Origin: Alphaproteobacteria bacterium
GTDB lineage: Bacteria; Pseudomonadota; Alphaproteobacteria; Geminicoccales; Geminicoccaceae
Reading direction: 5' to 3'
NCBI GenBank assembly: GCA_026984595.1
Contig: JALSRW010000351.1
Coordinates: 1 to 8,135 of the forward strand
Length of the DNA: 8,135 nt
Positions 1-7,854 of the stretch are shown here, piece after piece (position 1 is the first letter of the stretch; each line of letters starts with the position of its first letter). The notes below the pieces were generated by a model. It was not told where the DNA came from and did not search any database. It saw only the letters and a list, made by a program, of their open reading frames with translations. The translations under genes were made by a program, and so were the position numbers.

Positions 1-1
1 C

Positions 2-184
2 CGGTGACGGCAAGCGCGGCGTGCGCCTCGGCTGGCGCGGCGCGCCTGTCGCAAACCGGCAAGAAATGGCGCCATCGGAGGCTTCGCGCATGTCGGCTTC
101 TTCGCGTTTCCGCAACAGCTTGTCGGTCATCCGCACCGCATGCCGGAGATCCGAAATTCGCTGTCGTAGGGCCAACAGCAGCAC
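2..184 (-). other. Possible reverse-strand partial ORF at the left edge
   Basis: The first 258 bases hold no gene I can name. On the minus strand one frame stays open from a GTG at 184-182 to the window edge. Its middle reads as a plausible charged helix (about LLLALRQRISDLRHAVRMTD, then KLLRKREEAD). Upstream in this frame a TAG lies at about 241-239, so the start must be near here or at another alternative codon. The part nearest the edge becomes R/P-rich and looks less protein-like. The plus-strand reading of the same stretch is R/S/A-rich and looks like a shadow. I see no ribosome-binding site or family match, so this may be chance openness in G+C-rich DNA. Confidence 0.15.
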
Positions 185-258
185 GCCGGCCGAGACCGCA
201 TCTGTGGGCTGGGCAGGGACCGCCGCGGTCCGCGGCCGCTAATGCGGAGAGCGCTTGC

Positions 259-1203
259 ATGACTTCCTTCCGTCTCGCCACGGCACCCGCCGCGAGCCCG
301 GCTCCGGCCACCGACCTCGCCACCGCCATCGCCGCTCTCTGCCACGAGTTCTCGATCGAGGTGACGCCGAAGCAGGCGGCCAAGGTCGAGAGCTTCGCCG
401 CCCTCCTGCCGCCCGGCACCCGGGTGTTCGTGACCTTCGTTCCCGGCGAGACGGTGGATGCGGTGCTGCCGGTGGTCGACCGGCTGGCGCGGGAGGGCAT
501 GCGGCCGGTGCCCCACATCGCCGCCCGCAACCTGATCGCCGAGGCCACCTTCCAGCATCTGGTGCGCGGCGCCCATGCCTGCGGCGCCCGCGAGGCGCTG
601 GTGATCGCCGGCGGCGCCCGCAAGCCGGCCGGCCCCTACGCCTCCTCGCTGGATCTCCTGGAAAGCGGGCTGTTCGAGGAGGTGGGCTATCTGCGGCTCC
701 ACGTCGCCGGCCATCCCGAGGGCAGTCCCGACATTCCCGCGCCCGAGCTGGAGCGGGCGCTGGCCGCCAAGAATGCCTGGAGTGCGCGGACCGGCATCCC
801 GCTCGAGATCACCACCCAGTTCAGCTTCGACGGCGCCCGTTTACGGGCCTGGGAGCGGGAGATCCGCGCCGCCGGCAACCGGCTGCCGATCCGCGCCGGC
901 CTCGCCGGTCCGGCCTCGGTGGCGAGTCTCGTCAAATACGCGCGCATGTGCGGCGTTTCCGCCTCGATCGGCTTTCTCCAGCGGGCCGGAGGCCGGTTTC
1001 TGCAGCTCGTCGGTCAGGCGGCCCCGGACGGGCTGATCGTGGCCCTGGCCCGGGCCGGGATGGAGGATCCGGACTGCCGGATCCATCGCCTCCATTTCTA
1101 TCCCTTCGGCGGCTTCGCCCGTACCGCTGCCTGGGCGGGGGCGGTGGCCGAGGGCCGCTTCACCCTGTTCGCCGACGAGAGCGGCTTCGCCATCGAGAGC
1201 TGA
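259..1203 (+). CDS. Methylenetetrahydrofolate reductase-family protein
   Basis: This 314-aa protein fits the bacterial MetF/MTHFR-like family (E. coli MetF is about 296 aa). These are soluble flavin-dependent TIM barrels that interconvert 5,10-methylene-THF and 5-methyl-THF. Visible family features are FSIEVTP at residues 31-37, with E34 in the place of the catalytic Glu of the first strand; VTFVPGE at 58-64; PHIAAR at 85-90; GHPEGSPD at 151-158, like the conserved PEGHP loop; and TTQFSFD at 185-191, with Q187 matching the substrate-binding Gln of TQFFF. The frame is open upstream to base 4, but that stretch has non-protein-like composition. ATG 259 is preferred because GGAGAG at 246-251 lies 7 nt upstream and family similarity begins soon after. 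The usual G-D motif (LRGD in E. coli) reads AGGA at 117-120, so the flavin-contacting Asp appears to be Ala. It could therefore be a specialised paralogue, for example in one-carbon catabolism, rather than the methionine-pathway enzyme. The family call is firm; the exact role is not. Confidence 0.85.
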   Translation: MTSFRLATAPAASPAPATDLATAIAALCHEFSIEVTPKQAAKVESFAALLPPGTRVFVTFVPGETVDAVLPVVDRLAREGMRPVPHIAARNLIAEATFQHLVRGAHACGAREALVIAGGARKPAGPYASSLDLLESGLFEEVGYLRLHVAGHPEGSPDIPAPELERALAAKNAWSARTGIPLEITTQFSFDGARLRAWEREIRAAGNRLPIRAGLAGPASVASLVKYARMCGVSASIGFLQRAGGRFLQLVGQAAPDGLIVALARAGMEDPDCRIHRLHFYPFGGFARTAAWAGAVAEGRFTLFADESGFAIES

Positions 1204-1273
1204 ACCCCGGTATGGGCAAATCCGCGCGCCCGTTTGCGTTGTCGGCTCCGCTCTCCTATCCTCCGCTCGTCTT

Positions 1274-1310
1274 CGCCAAGGTTGGCGGGACAGGTTTCTG
1301 AAGATCGAAT
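1274..1310 (+). promoter_or_regulatory. Candidate promoter with overlapping dyad upstream of the ClC gene
   Basis: The 179-bp gap between the reductase and the ClC gene contains a small perfect dyad, CGCCAA-GG-TTGGCG, at 1274-1287. Its right arm doubles as a weak -35 (TTGGCG, 1282-1287). A 17-nt spacer leads to TCGAAT at 1305-1310. Each box matches 4 of 6 sigma-70 consensus bases, which is common by chance. A dyad over the -35 would suit a repressor site, but this is inference. Further on, CTCCGGC and GCCGGAG (about 1314-1354) could pair into a loose leader stem. No terminator-like T-tract is present in the gap. Confidence 0.22.
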
Positions 1311-1382
1311 CCGCTCCGGCTCCAGCCCGTTCCTGTCTCGGATCGGGCCGGAGGCCGTCGTGCCGTAGAGAAAAGCCCGCCG

Positions 1383-3146
1383 ATGCCCAACATCCTGCGC
1401 AACCCGCTGCTCCTCCTCAGTCTGCTCGCCGTGATGATCGGCGTCGTGACCGGTGTCGGCGCCGTGGTTTTCCGCATGCTGGTCAGCCTGGTCCACAATC
1501 TGGCCTTCTACGGCGAGCTTTCGCTCTACTACGACGCCAACGTTTTCGGGCCGCCCAGTAGCTGGGGCCCGTTCATCATCCTCGCCCCGGTGATCGGTGG
1601 GCTGCTCGTGGTGTGGATGGTCGAGACCTTCGCCCGCGAGGCGCGCGGTCACGGCGTGCCCGAAGTGATGTACGCCATCTTCTACCGCGAGGGCATCATC
1701 CGGCCGGTGGTGGCGGCGGTGAAGATCCTGGCCTCGGCCCTATCGATCGGCAGCGGTGCCTCGGTCGGCCGTGAAGGGCCGATCATCCAGATCGGCTCGG
1801 CCTTCGGCTCCACTCTGGGCCAGTGGGTCCGGGTCGAGCCCTGGCAGCGCATCACCATGGTCGCCTCGGGAGCGGCGGCGGGGGTGGCCGCCACCTTCAA
1901 CACACCGCTCGGCGGGGTGCTGTTCGCCATCGAGCTGCTGATGCCCGAGGTCAGCACCCGCACCTTCCTGCCGGTGGTCATCTCGGCCGGTACCGCGACC
2001 TTCATCGGCCGCATGTTCTTCGGCGCCCAGCCGGCCTTCATGCTCGACCGCGTCGGGTTGACGCCGATGGAGGATCTGAGCCTCGTCACCCTGCTGCTGG
2101 TCGCCGGGCTGGGCATCCTCTCGGGGCTCGGCGCCTGGCTGTTCATCCGCGTGCTGACCCGCCTCGAATTCTTCTTCGAGGGTCTCGAGGTCAATGTCTA
2201 CGCGAAGAACATCCTGGGCATGCTGTTCATCGGCCTCGTCATGTACGGCCTGTTTCTCTACAGCGGGCAGTACCACACGGCGGGGGTCGGCTATGCCACC
2301 ATCCAGGCCATTCTCGACCACAAGATCGTCGGGCTCGGCTTCCTGCTGACCCTGTTCCTGCTCAAGCTGCTGGCCACCTCGGTGAGCCTCGGCGCCGGCG
2401 CTTCGGGCGGGGTGTTCGCCCCCTCGCTGTTCATGGGCGCCGCCCTGGGCGGAGCCTTCGGGGCGCTGGTCATCCCGTATTTCGGGGTGAGCGATTTCAC
2501 CCTCAGCGAATTCAGTATCGTCGCCATGGCCAGCATGGTGGCGGCCGGCACCGGGGCGGCGATGATGGCCATCGTCATGATCTTCGAGATGACCCGGGAC
2601 TTCCACGTCCTGTTCCCGGCGATCGTCGCCGCGGCGCTGGCGATCGGCGTGCGCCGGCTGCTCTCCGACGACAACATTTACACCATCAAGCTGGCCTGGC
2701 GCGGCGTCCACATTCCCAAGGACCGGCACACCAACATGTTCCTGGTGCGCCACGCCAAGGAGGTGCTGAGCCGGGAATTCTTCGTGATGGATGCCGATGT
2801 GCCGGTGCAGGAGGGGCTCAAGCGGCTGCCGGAATCACCGGACTCCGAATACATCGTGGTGGCCCGGAACAACCGTATCAGCGGGGTGATCCTGATCCCG
2901 CCCAGCCTGCATGCTCTCGAGCAGGTGGGTGGTCACGTGACCCTGGGCGAGATTGCCGATCGCAAATGGATCCTCGCCCTGTCCGACCAGAGCATGTTCG
3001 AGATCTTCCCGCGTCTGGCCCGGCGCGGTGCCCGCTACGTGATCGTGGTGGACGGCAAGGGCATCCCCCATGCCGACCAGATCCGGGGCATCATCGCCCG
3101 CGCCCAGATCACCGATGCGGTGATCGAGAACTTCGGAAAGGGCTAG
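1383..3146 (+). CDS. ClC-family chloride channel/transporter with C-terminal CBS-like region
   Basis: This 587-aa inner-membrane protein of the ClC family moves Cl- (or similar anions) as a channel or H+/Cl- exchanger. The first ~435 residues are a run of hydrophobic helices carrying the three anion-selectivity signatures: GHGVP (89-93), GREGP (129-133, with gating glutamate E131) and GGVFAP (342-347). Y433 in NIYTIKL matches the inner-gate tyrosine. Residues ~455-580 are soluble and resemble a pair of CBS domains (FFVMDADVPVQEGLKRL, later RYVIVVDGKG), which in relatives regulate transport, often by nucleotide binding. GHGVP instead of GSGIP is, from recollection, common in one bacterial subgroup. 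In FAIELL (181-186) the position of the internal proton glutamate of ClC-ec1 (E203) appears to be L185. GREGP rather than GREGT argues against a fluoride exporter. The start is ATG 1383; its ribosome site (AGAGAAA near 1368-1374) is weak and rather distant. Confidence 0.92.
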   Translation: MPNILRNPLLLLSLLAVMIGVVTGVGAVVFRMLVSLVHNLAFYGELSLYYDANVFGPPSSWGPFIILAPVIGGLLVVWMVETFAREARGHGVPEVMYAIFYREGIIRPVVAAVKILASALSIGSGASVGREGPIIQIGSAFGSTLGQWVRVEPWQRITMVASGAAAGVAATFNTPLGGVLFAIELLMPEVSTRTFLPVVISAGTATFIGRMFFGAQPAFMLDRVGLTPMEDLSLVTLLLVAGLGILSGLGAWLFIRVLTRLEFFFEGLEVNVYAKNILGMLFIGLVMYGLFLYSGQYHTAGVGYATIQAILDHKIVGLGFLLTLFLLKLLATSVSLGAGASGGVFAPSLFMGAALGGAFGALVIPYFGVSDFTLSEFSIVAMASMVAAGTGAAMMAIVMIFEMTRDFHVLFPAIVAAALAIGVRRLLSDDNIYTIKLAWRGVHIPKDRHTNMFLVRHAKEVLSREFFVMDADVPVQEGLKRLPESPDSEYIVVARNNRISGVILIPPSLHALEQVGGHVTLGEIADRKWILALSDQSMFEIFPRLARRGARYVIVVDGKGIPHADQIRGIIARAQITDAVIENFGKG

Positions 3147-3149
3147 CCG

Positions 3150-3164
3150 CACGCCGCCGGCGTG
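3150..3164 (+). repeat. Small hairpin just after the ClC stop codon
   Basis: CACGCC and GGCGTG form a perfect 6-bp stem around a GCC loop, 4 nt after the ClC stop. No T-run follows (GTAGATCC), so it is not a canonical rho-independent terminator. It may stabilise the transcript 3' end or be chance. The rest of the 100-bp gap before the helicase shows no clear promoter. Confidence 0.3.
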
Positions 3165-3246
3165 GTAGATCCTTGCTCGGGCGCGGTCCCTGTGGGCCAG
3201 CCGCCCGTCACCGCCAACCCCTTCACGCCGAAGCGGCCGGATCGCC

Positions 3247-5478
3247 ATGCAGGTTCCGCGTACTCCTCACGAACCCATCCATCTCGCCGGTCTCAATCCC
3301 GAGCAGCGGGCCGCCGTCGAGGCCGAGGACGGGCCGCTTCTGGTGCTGGCCGGAGCGGGCACCGGCAAGACCCGGGTGCTCACCAGCCGCCTCGCCCATC
3401 TCCTGGTCACCGGCCGCGCCCACCCCGGCCAGGTACTGGCGGTGACCTTCACCAACAAGGCCGCGCGCGAGATGGTGGCGCGGGTGGAACAGCTCATCGG
3501 CCGCTCCTGCGAGGGGCTGTGGCTGGGCACCTTCCACGCCATCGGCGTGCGCATCCTGAGGCGCCACGCCGAGCTGGTCGGTCTCAAATCCAACTTCACC
3601 ATTCTCGATACCGACGACCAGCTCCGGCTGGTGAAGCAGGTGATCCAGGCCGCCGATCTCGACGAGCGCCGCTGGGCGCCGCGGGTACTTTTGGCCATCA
3701 TCCAGCGCTGGAAGGATCGCGGCTGGCGGCCCGAGCAGGTGCCGGCCTCGGAGATCGGCGATTTCGCCCTCGGTCGCAGCGTCGAGCTCTACCGCAGCTA
3801 CCAACAGCGGCTCATCACCCTCAATGCCTGCGATTTCGGCGATCTGCTGCTGCACGGGCTGACCCTGTTCACCGAGCATGCCGGGATTCTGGAGGAGTAT
3901 CAGCGCCGCTTCCGCACCATTCTGGTGGACGAGTACCAGGACACCAACATCGCCCAGTATCTCTGGCTGCGGCTGCTGGCCCGGAACCACCGCAACATCA
4001 CCTGCGTCGGCGACGACGACCAGTCGATCTACAGTTGGCGGGGCGCCGAGGTCGGCAACATCCTGCGCTTCGAGCAGGATTTTCCGGGTGCCACCATCAT
4101 CCGCCTCGAGCGCAACTACCGCTCCACCGGTCATATCCTGGGCGCCGCCTCCGGCCTCATCGCCCGCAATCGTGCGCGTCACGGCAAGACCCTGTGGACC
4201 GAGGGGGAGGAGGGCGAGCCGGTGCGCATCGCCGGCCTCTGGGACGATCAGGAGGAGGCCCGCTTCATCGGCGAGGAGATCGAGGCCTGGCAGCAGCGCG
4301 GCGGCGCCCTCGGCGAGACCGCCGTTCTCGTGCGGGCCGGCTTCCAGACCCGCGCCTTCGAGGAACGCTTCGTCCAGATGGGTCTGCCCTATCGGGTGAT
4401 CGGCGGTCCGCGCTTTTACGAGCGGCAGGAGATCCGCGACGCCATCGCCTATCTGCGCCTCGTCCACCAGCCGGACGACGATCTCGCCTTCGAGCGGATC
4501 GTCAACCTGCCGCGCCGCGGCATCGGCGAGGCCAGTCTCCGGCTGCTGCGCACGAGCGCCCGGGCGGCCGGCACGAGCCTCACCGAGGCGGCCCGGGCGC
4601 TGTGTCAGACCGACGAGCTCGCCACCCGCACCCGCAACGCCCTTGCCCGCTTCCTGCTCACCCTCGACCGCTGGCGGGGCCGCTTCGGCGAGATGGAGCC
4701 GCGCGCCTTCCTGGAGCTGGTGCTGGAAGAATCCGGCTATACCGAGATGTGGCAGAACGACCGTTCGCCGGAGGCCCCGGGGCGGCTCGAGAATCTCAAG
4801 GAGCTGGTCCAGGCGATCGAGGAGTTCGACACCATCCCTGCCTTTCTCGAGCATGTCGCCCTGGTCATGGAGAACAGTGCCGATGCCACCGCCGAGATGG
4901 TCAATGTGATGACCCTGCACGGCGCCAAGGGGCTGGAATTCGACTGCGTGTTCCTGGCCGGCTGGGAGGAGGGGCTGTTTCCCCATCAGAGGGCGCTGGA
5001 CGAGGGCGGCAGTCGCGCGCTCGAGGAGGAGCGCCGGCTGGCCTATGTGGGCATGACCCGGGCCCGCCGCAAGCTCACCATCAGCTTCGCCGCCAACCGC
5101 CGCATCTACAATCAGTGGTCGAGCTCGGTGCCCTCGCGCTTCATCGAGGAGCTGCCGGCCGCCCATGTCGAGCATCTCCATCGCCATCCCACCGCCCGCC
5201 CCGATTACGAGCCCGATTTCGACGGTGCTCCCTTCGCGCCGCGCGTCGCCCGCTTCCGCTCGCGGCGGGCGGAGCTGGGCAAGGTCATCGAGGGGCGGGC
5301 CGAGCTGCTGGCCACGCGACCGCCGGTGGCACCGGGACGGTTCAAGATCGGCGACCGCATCTTCCACGACAAGTTCGGCTACGGCCGGGTGGAGGCGGTG
5401 GAGGGCAACAAGCTGGGCATCGCCTTCGAGAAGGCGGGCCACAAAAAGGTCATCGACAGCTTCGTGGAGCCGGCATGA
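3247..5478 (+). CDS. uvrD: UvrD/PcrA-type superfamily 1A DNA helicase
   Basis: This 743-aa ATP-dependent 3'-5' DNA helicase has the length of UvrD/PcrA (about 720 aa). Such enzymes unwind DNA in nucleotide excision and mismatch repair, and remove recombination intermediates or stalled RNA polymerase. All SF1A motifs are visible: the Q-motif region LNPEQRAAV (16-24), Walker A GAGTGKT (36-42), motif Ia TFTNKAA (67-73), Walker B VDEYQDT (227-233), motif III GDDDQSIYSWRG (255-266), motif IV RNYRST (289-294), motif V TLHGAKGLEF (556-565) and motif VI VGMTRAR (601-607). After a charged linker, residues ~697-743 (FKIGDRIFHDKFGYGRV onward) form the Tudor-like tail that in PcrA/UvrD contacts RNA polymerase. 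The protein is therefore intact, although an IS110 element starts one base after its stop codon. RecB and AddA are much longer, and Rep lacks this tail. ATG 3247 gives a normal N-terminus; its ribosome site is poor. Confidence 0.95.
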   Translation: MQVPRTPHEPIHLAGLNPEQRAAVEAEDGPLLVLAGAGTGKTRVLTSRLAHLLVTGRAHPGQVLAVTFTNKAAREMVARVEQLIGRSCEGLWLGTFHAIGVRILRRHAELVGLKSNFTILDTDDQLRLVKQVIQAADLDERRWAPRVLLAIIQRWKDRGWRPEQVPASEIGDFALGRSVELYRSYQQRLITLNACDFGDLLLHGLTLFTEHAGILEEYQRRFRTILVDEYQDTNIAQYLWLRLLARNHRNITCVGDDDQSIYSWRGAEVGNILRFEQDFPGATIIRLERNYRSTGHILGAASGLIARNRARHGKTLWTEGEEGEPVRIAGLWDDQEEARFIGEEIEAWQQRGGALGETAVLVRAGFQTRAFEERFVQMGLPYRVIGGPRFYERQEIRDAIAYLRLVHQPDDDLAFERIVNLPRRGIGEASLRLLRTSARAAGTSLTEAARALCQTDELATRTRNALARFLLTLDRWRGRFGEMEPRAFLELVLEESGYTEMWQNDRSPEAPGRLENLKELVQAIEEFDTIPAFLEHVALVMENSADATAEMVNVMTLHGAKGLEFDCVFLAGWEEGLFPHQRALDEGGSRALEEERRLAYVGMTRARRKLTISFAANRRIYNQWSSSVPSRFIEELPAAHVEHLHRHPTARPDYEPDFDGAPFAPRVARFRSRRAELGKVIEGRAELLATRPPVAPGRFKIGDRIFHDKFGYGRVEAVEGNKLGIAFEKAGHKKVIDSFVEPA

Positions 5479-5489
5479 GACACCCTGTG
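5479..5489 (+). repeat. Left copy of the 11-bp direct repeat flanking IS110
   Basis: GACACCCTGTG begins directly after the helicase TGA (5476-5478). Together with the next two bases it forms a small dyad, GACAC-CCT-GTGTC (5479-5491). The partner copy is at 6799-6809. The bases on either side differ between copies (A versus C before, T versus G after), so the repeat is exactly 11 bp. Confidence 0.75.
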
Positions 5490-5495
5490 TCAAGG

Positions 5496-6704
5496 TCATG
5501 CTGCGATGAGTTGGGCGGCGCGGTGGTTGGCGGGGTCGTATGGTTTTCGCTCGATCCAGGCGCGCCAGAGGATACGCAGCCATGCGCGGGCGAGGATACG
5601 CACGGCGTGGGGGTGGTCGCATCCGCGTTGGCGTGCGTTGCGATAGAGGGTGGCGGCCCATGGGGAGGCGTGGCGGGAGTTGTCGGCGAAGCAGGTGACG
5701 GCCTTTCGGAGGCGATGGTTGCAGGCCCAGCGGAAGGAGACGGCGCGGCTTTTTCCGGAGGCGCGGGTGACGGGGCAGACGCCGGCCTCGGCGGCGAGCT
5801 GGTCGGCGGTCTGGAAGCGCTCGCGGACGTCGCCGAGCTCGGCGAGGATCTGGGCGGCGCAGACGCGCCCGGCCCTGGGGAAGGACATGAGGATGCGTCC
5901 GTCGGCGAGGCTGGCGACGTGGTGCTCGAGGCGGGCGGTGAGCTTGGCGATCTCGGCGACGAGGGGTGTGAGGACGGCGACGAGGGCGCGGACGAGCTCG
6001 CCCTTGACCTCGGCCTCGGTCTGGCCGGCGCGGCTTTTGGGGGCGGCGCGCAGTCTTTGGAGCAGCTCGGCTACGGGGCGTCGGCCGCAGTAGCTGTGCT
6101 GGGCGAGGAAGGCGGCGAGGCGCTTTTCGCCGAGGCGGGCGGCGCTGTCCGGGGTGGGGTAGCGGGCGAGGAAGGCGAGGGCGATGGGGCTGTCGATGTC
6201 GGCGAAGATGGCGGCGGCGCCGGGCCAGAAGTCGTCGAGCAGGTCGCGCAGGCGGTTGGCCAGGGCGACGCGCTCGGCGACCAGGTCGTCGCGGGTGCGC
6301 ACGAGGGCACGCAAGGCCTTGATGTCGTCGGAGCAGGGCCGGAGGGGGCGGAAGCGATGGCCGTCGGTGCGCAGGATGTCGGCGAGCATGTAGGCGTCGC
6401 CGGGATCGCTCTTGGCGCCGGCGGCGCTGTAGCGCGGCCGGCAGGCCCTGACGGCGTTGGGATGGATGGGCACCACCGGATGGCCGGCGTCGATGAGGGT
6501 GTCGACGAGGAGCCCCGAGGGCCGCTCGATGGCGATGGGCAGTTCGGGCGGGGCGGCGATCCGTGCCAGCCGCGCCGTGAGCTCGGCCAGGCCCTTGGCG
6601 CCATGCGCCACGTCGAAGCGGGCGAGGATTTTGCCGTCTGCGTCGTCGACGACGCAGACGGCGTGGGTCGTCCTGCCCCAATCCAGTCCGGCAACGTATC
6701 CCAT
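5496..6704 (-). CDS. IS110-family transposase (DEDD, bridge-RNA type)
   Basis: This 402-aa recombinase moves the IS110 element. The N-terminal RuvC-like domain shows the DEDD residues in order: D8 in GLDWG, E60 in AIERPSG, and D100 and D103 in KSDPGD. A helical middle part (about 120-265) follows, then the C-terminal Transposase_20 domain (about 270-390) with PRAGRVCAAQILAELGD and AGVCPVTRASGKS. S316 in ASGKS is the candidate catalytic serine of that domain, and NHRLRKAV (329-336) matches the usual conserved N-x-x-L-R stretch. The frame is open further upstream to a GTG at 6803, but ATG 6704 is clearly the start: family homology begins with it and a strong Shine-Dalgarno sequence lies 6 nt upstream. 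In studied relatives such as IS621, a bridge RNA from the non-coding end guides target and donor choice. The length is typical and no frameshift or lost catalytic residue is seen. Confidence 0.93.
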   Translation of the reverse strand: MGYVAGLDWGRTTHAVCVVDDADGKILARFDVAHGAKGLAELTARLARIAAPPELPIAIERPSGLLVDTLIDAGHPVVPIHPNAVRACRPRYSAAGAKSDPGDAYMLADILRTDGHRFRPLRPCSDDIKALRALVRTRDDLVAERVALANRLRDLLDDFWPGAAAIFADIDSPIALAFLARYPTPDSAARLGEKRLAAFLAQHSYCGRRPVAELLQRLRAAPKSRAGQTEAEVKGELVRALVAVLTPLVAEIAKLTARLEHHVASLADGRILMSFPRAGRVCAAQILAELGDVRERFQTADQLAAEAGVCPVTRASGKSRAVSFRWACNHRLRKAVTCFADNSRHASPWAATLYRNARQRGCDHPHAVRILARAWLRILWRAWIERKPYDPANHRAAQLIAA

Positions 6705-6710
6705 GGATGT

Positions 6711-6719
6711 CTTCCCCCT
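6711..6719 (-). promoter_or_regulatory. Strong ribosome-binding site of the transposase
   Basis: On the minus strand AGGGGGAAG ends 6 nt before ATG 6704. It settles the start at MGYVAGLDWG and shows that the 33 extra in-frame codons upstream are non-coding, which leaves that stretch free for the element's left end and RNA. Confidence 0.7.
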
Positions 6720-6798
6720 GGTTGCGATAGGCTGTCCCGAGCCGGGAGGTCGTGCAGATCGCTCATTGACAGGCGCTCTGGCTTGCGAGCCTTGGCGC

Positions 6799-6809
6799 GA
6801 CACCCTGTG
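6799..6809 (+). repeat. Right copy of the 11-bp direct repeat flanking IS110
   Basis: GACACCCTGTG lies at the transposase-5' end of the element and marks its boundary with the DNA upstream of livF. Past the repeat, 6810-6955 shows no recognisable promoter and no piece of a LivG gene in any frame. Confidence 0.75.
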
Positions 6810-6955
6810 GTCCGTCCGACACTCCCGGCGCCGACCGCGCGGCGGGTCTCATGCGGGCCGACGAGCGGCAAGCGACGCTGGCCGTCGCGGTGGGCGCTCG
6901 GGCTCGCGCATGCTGCACCGATTCGCCCCGCATGCGCTTCCACCAAGGTGCACCA

Positions 6956-7672
<717 letters not shown>

Positions 7673-7794
7673 GCGGATCCGCGCCCACGAACGGGCGGGA
7701 TTTCCCGACCATCTTTCGGCGAAATGTGCGATTCGCCACAGCGTATGCCGTGTCGTTCGGTCATCACTACCGGCGCTGAGGGCTGAGCATTCTG
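7673..7794 (+). other. Untranslated stretch between livF and its terminator
   Basis: These 122 bp carry no convincing ORF. They contain a 6-bp stem, GGCGAA/TTCGCC (7718-7723 with 7732-7737), and a short CGGG-ATTT-CCCG dyad. They most likely form the livF 3' untranslated region. A small RNA ending at the terminator is possible, but I see no promoter for one. Confidence 0.35.
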
Positions 7795-7836
7795 GACCTG
7801 TGAAGGGCGACGAGCGCCGCTTCACAGGTCTTTTTT
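7795..7836 (+). terminator. Rho-independent terminator downstream of livF
   Basis: A perfect 11-bp stem, GACCTGTGAAG (7795-7805) with CTTCACAGGTC (7820-7830), is extended inside by GGCG/CGCC (7806-7809 with 7815-7818) around an ACGAG loop, with one bulged G. Six T residues follow at 7831-7836. This is the clearest regulatory signal in the window. It ends plus-strand transcription from livF and isolates the aminotransferase gene. Confidence 0.95.
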
Positions 7837-7854
7837 CGTGCCCTGCCGACGGCC

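Larger units (their letters stand above)
5479..6809 (-). mobile_element. IS110-family insertion sequence, apparently complete
   Basis: A ~1.32-kb element consists of one minus-strand transposase gene with about 105 bp of non-coding DNA on its 5' side and only 17 bp on its 3' side. The 11-mer GACACCCTGTG occurs at both edges (5479-5489 and 6799-6809), 1320 bp apart. IS110 elements lack classic terminal inverted repeats and recombine at a short core within matching flanks, so the exact cut point lies somewhere in the repeat and one copy belongs to the target. A long 5' and short 3' non-coding region fits the IS110 subgroup rather than IS1111. The transposase is intact, so the element may be active. 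It runs convergent to the helicase and divergent from livF. Confidence 0.82.
6705..6809 (-). ncRNA. Candidate IS110 bridge/seek RNA region
   Basis: IS110-subgroup elements encode their guide RNA in the non-coding end upstream of the transposase; here that end is only about 95-105 bp. On the minus strand it offers two small stems with the same arms, GGCT-CGCA-AGCC (about 6781-6792) and GGCT-CGGGAC-AGCC (about 6732-6745). Between them TGTCAATG (complement of about 6764-6771) could pair over six contiguous bases plus one with the element's other end, which reads CCTTGACA on the minus strand (5488-5495). That is what a donor guide would do, but a six-base match in 90 nt is weak evidence. I cannot fold the RNA or define its promoter and ends. 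Confidence 0.35.

Noticed and set aside
4..258. N-terminal extension of the MTHFR-like protein to base 4
   Set aside because: The added 85 residues are R/A/S-rich with no homology, and a good ribosome-binding site precedes ATG 259.
1204..1382. Fluoride riboswitch upstream of the ClC gene
   Set aside because: No crcB-motif consensus is visible and the protein has GREGP, the chloride-type motif, not that of fluoride exporters.
1740..2753. 337-codon minus-strand frame inside the ClC gene
   Set aside because: It is D/E/H/Q-rich, as expected of the antisense of hydrophobic membrane codons, and no start signals are seen.
3223..6681. 1152-codon open frame on the minus strand opposite the helicase and running into the IS
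   Set aside because: It is antisense to a helicase with every motif intact, crosses the IS boundary, and has R/P/H/G-rich composition typical of shadow frames in G+C-rich DNA.
6766..6794. TTGACA (6766-6771) as an outward-facing IS promoter driving livF
   Set aside because: The -35 is perfect, but nothing resembling a -10 lies at 16-18 nt (GCCTTG region). The same bases are better considered as the possible RNA guide on the minus strand.
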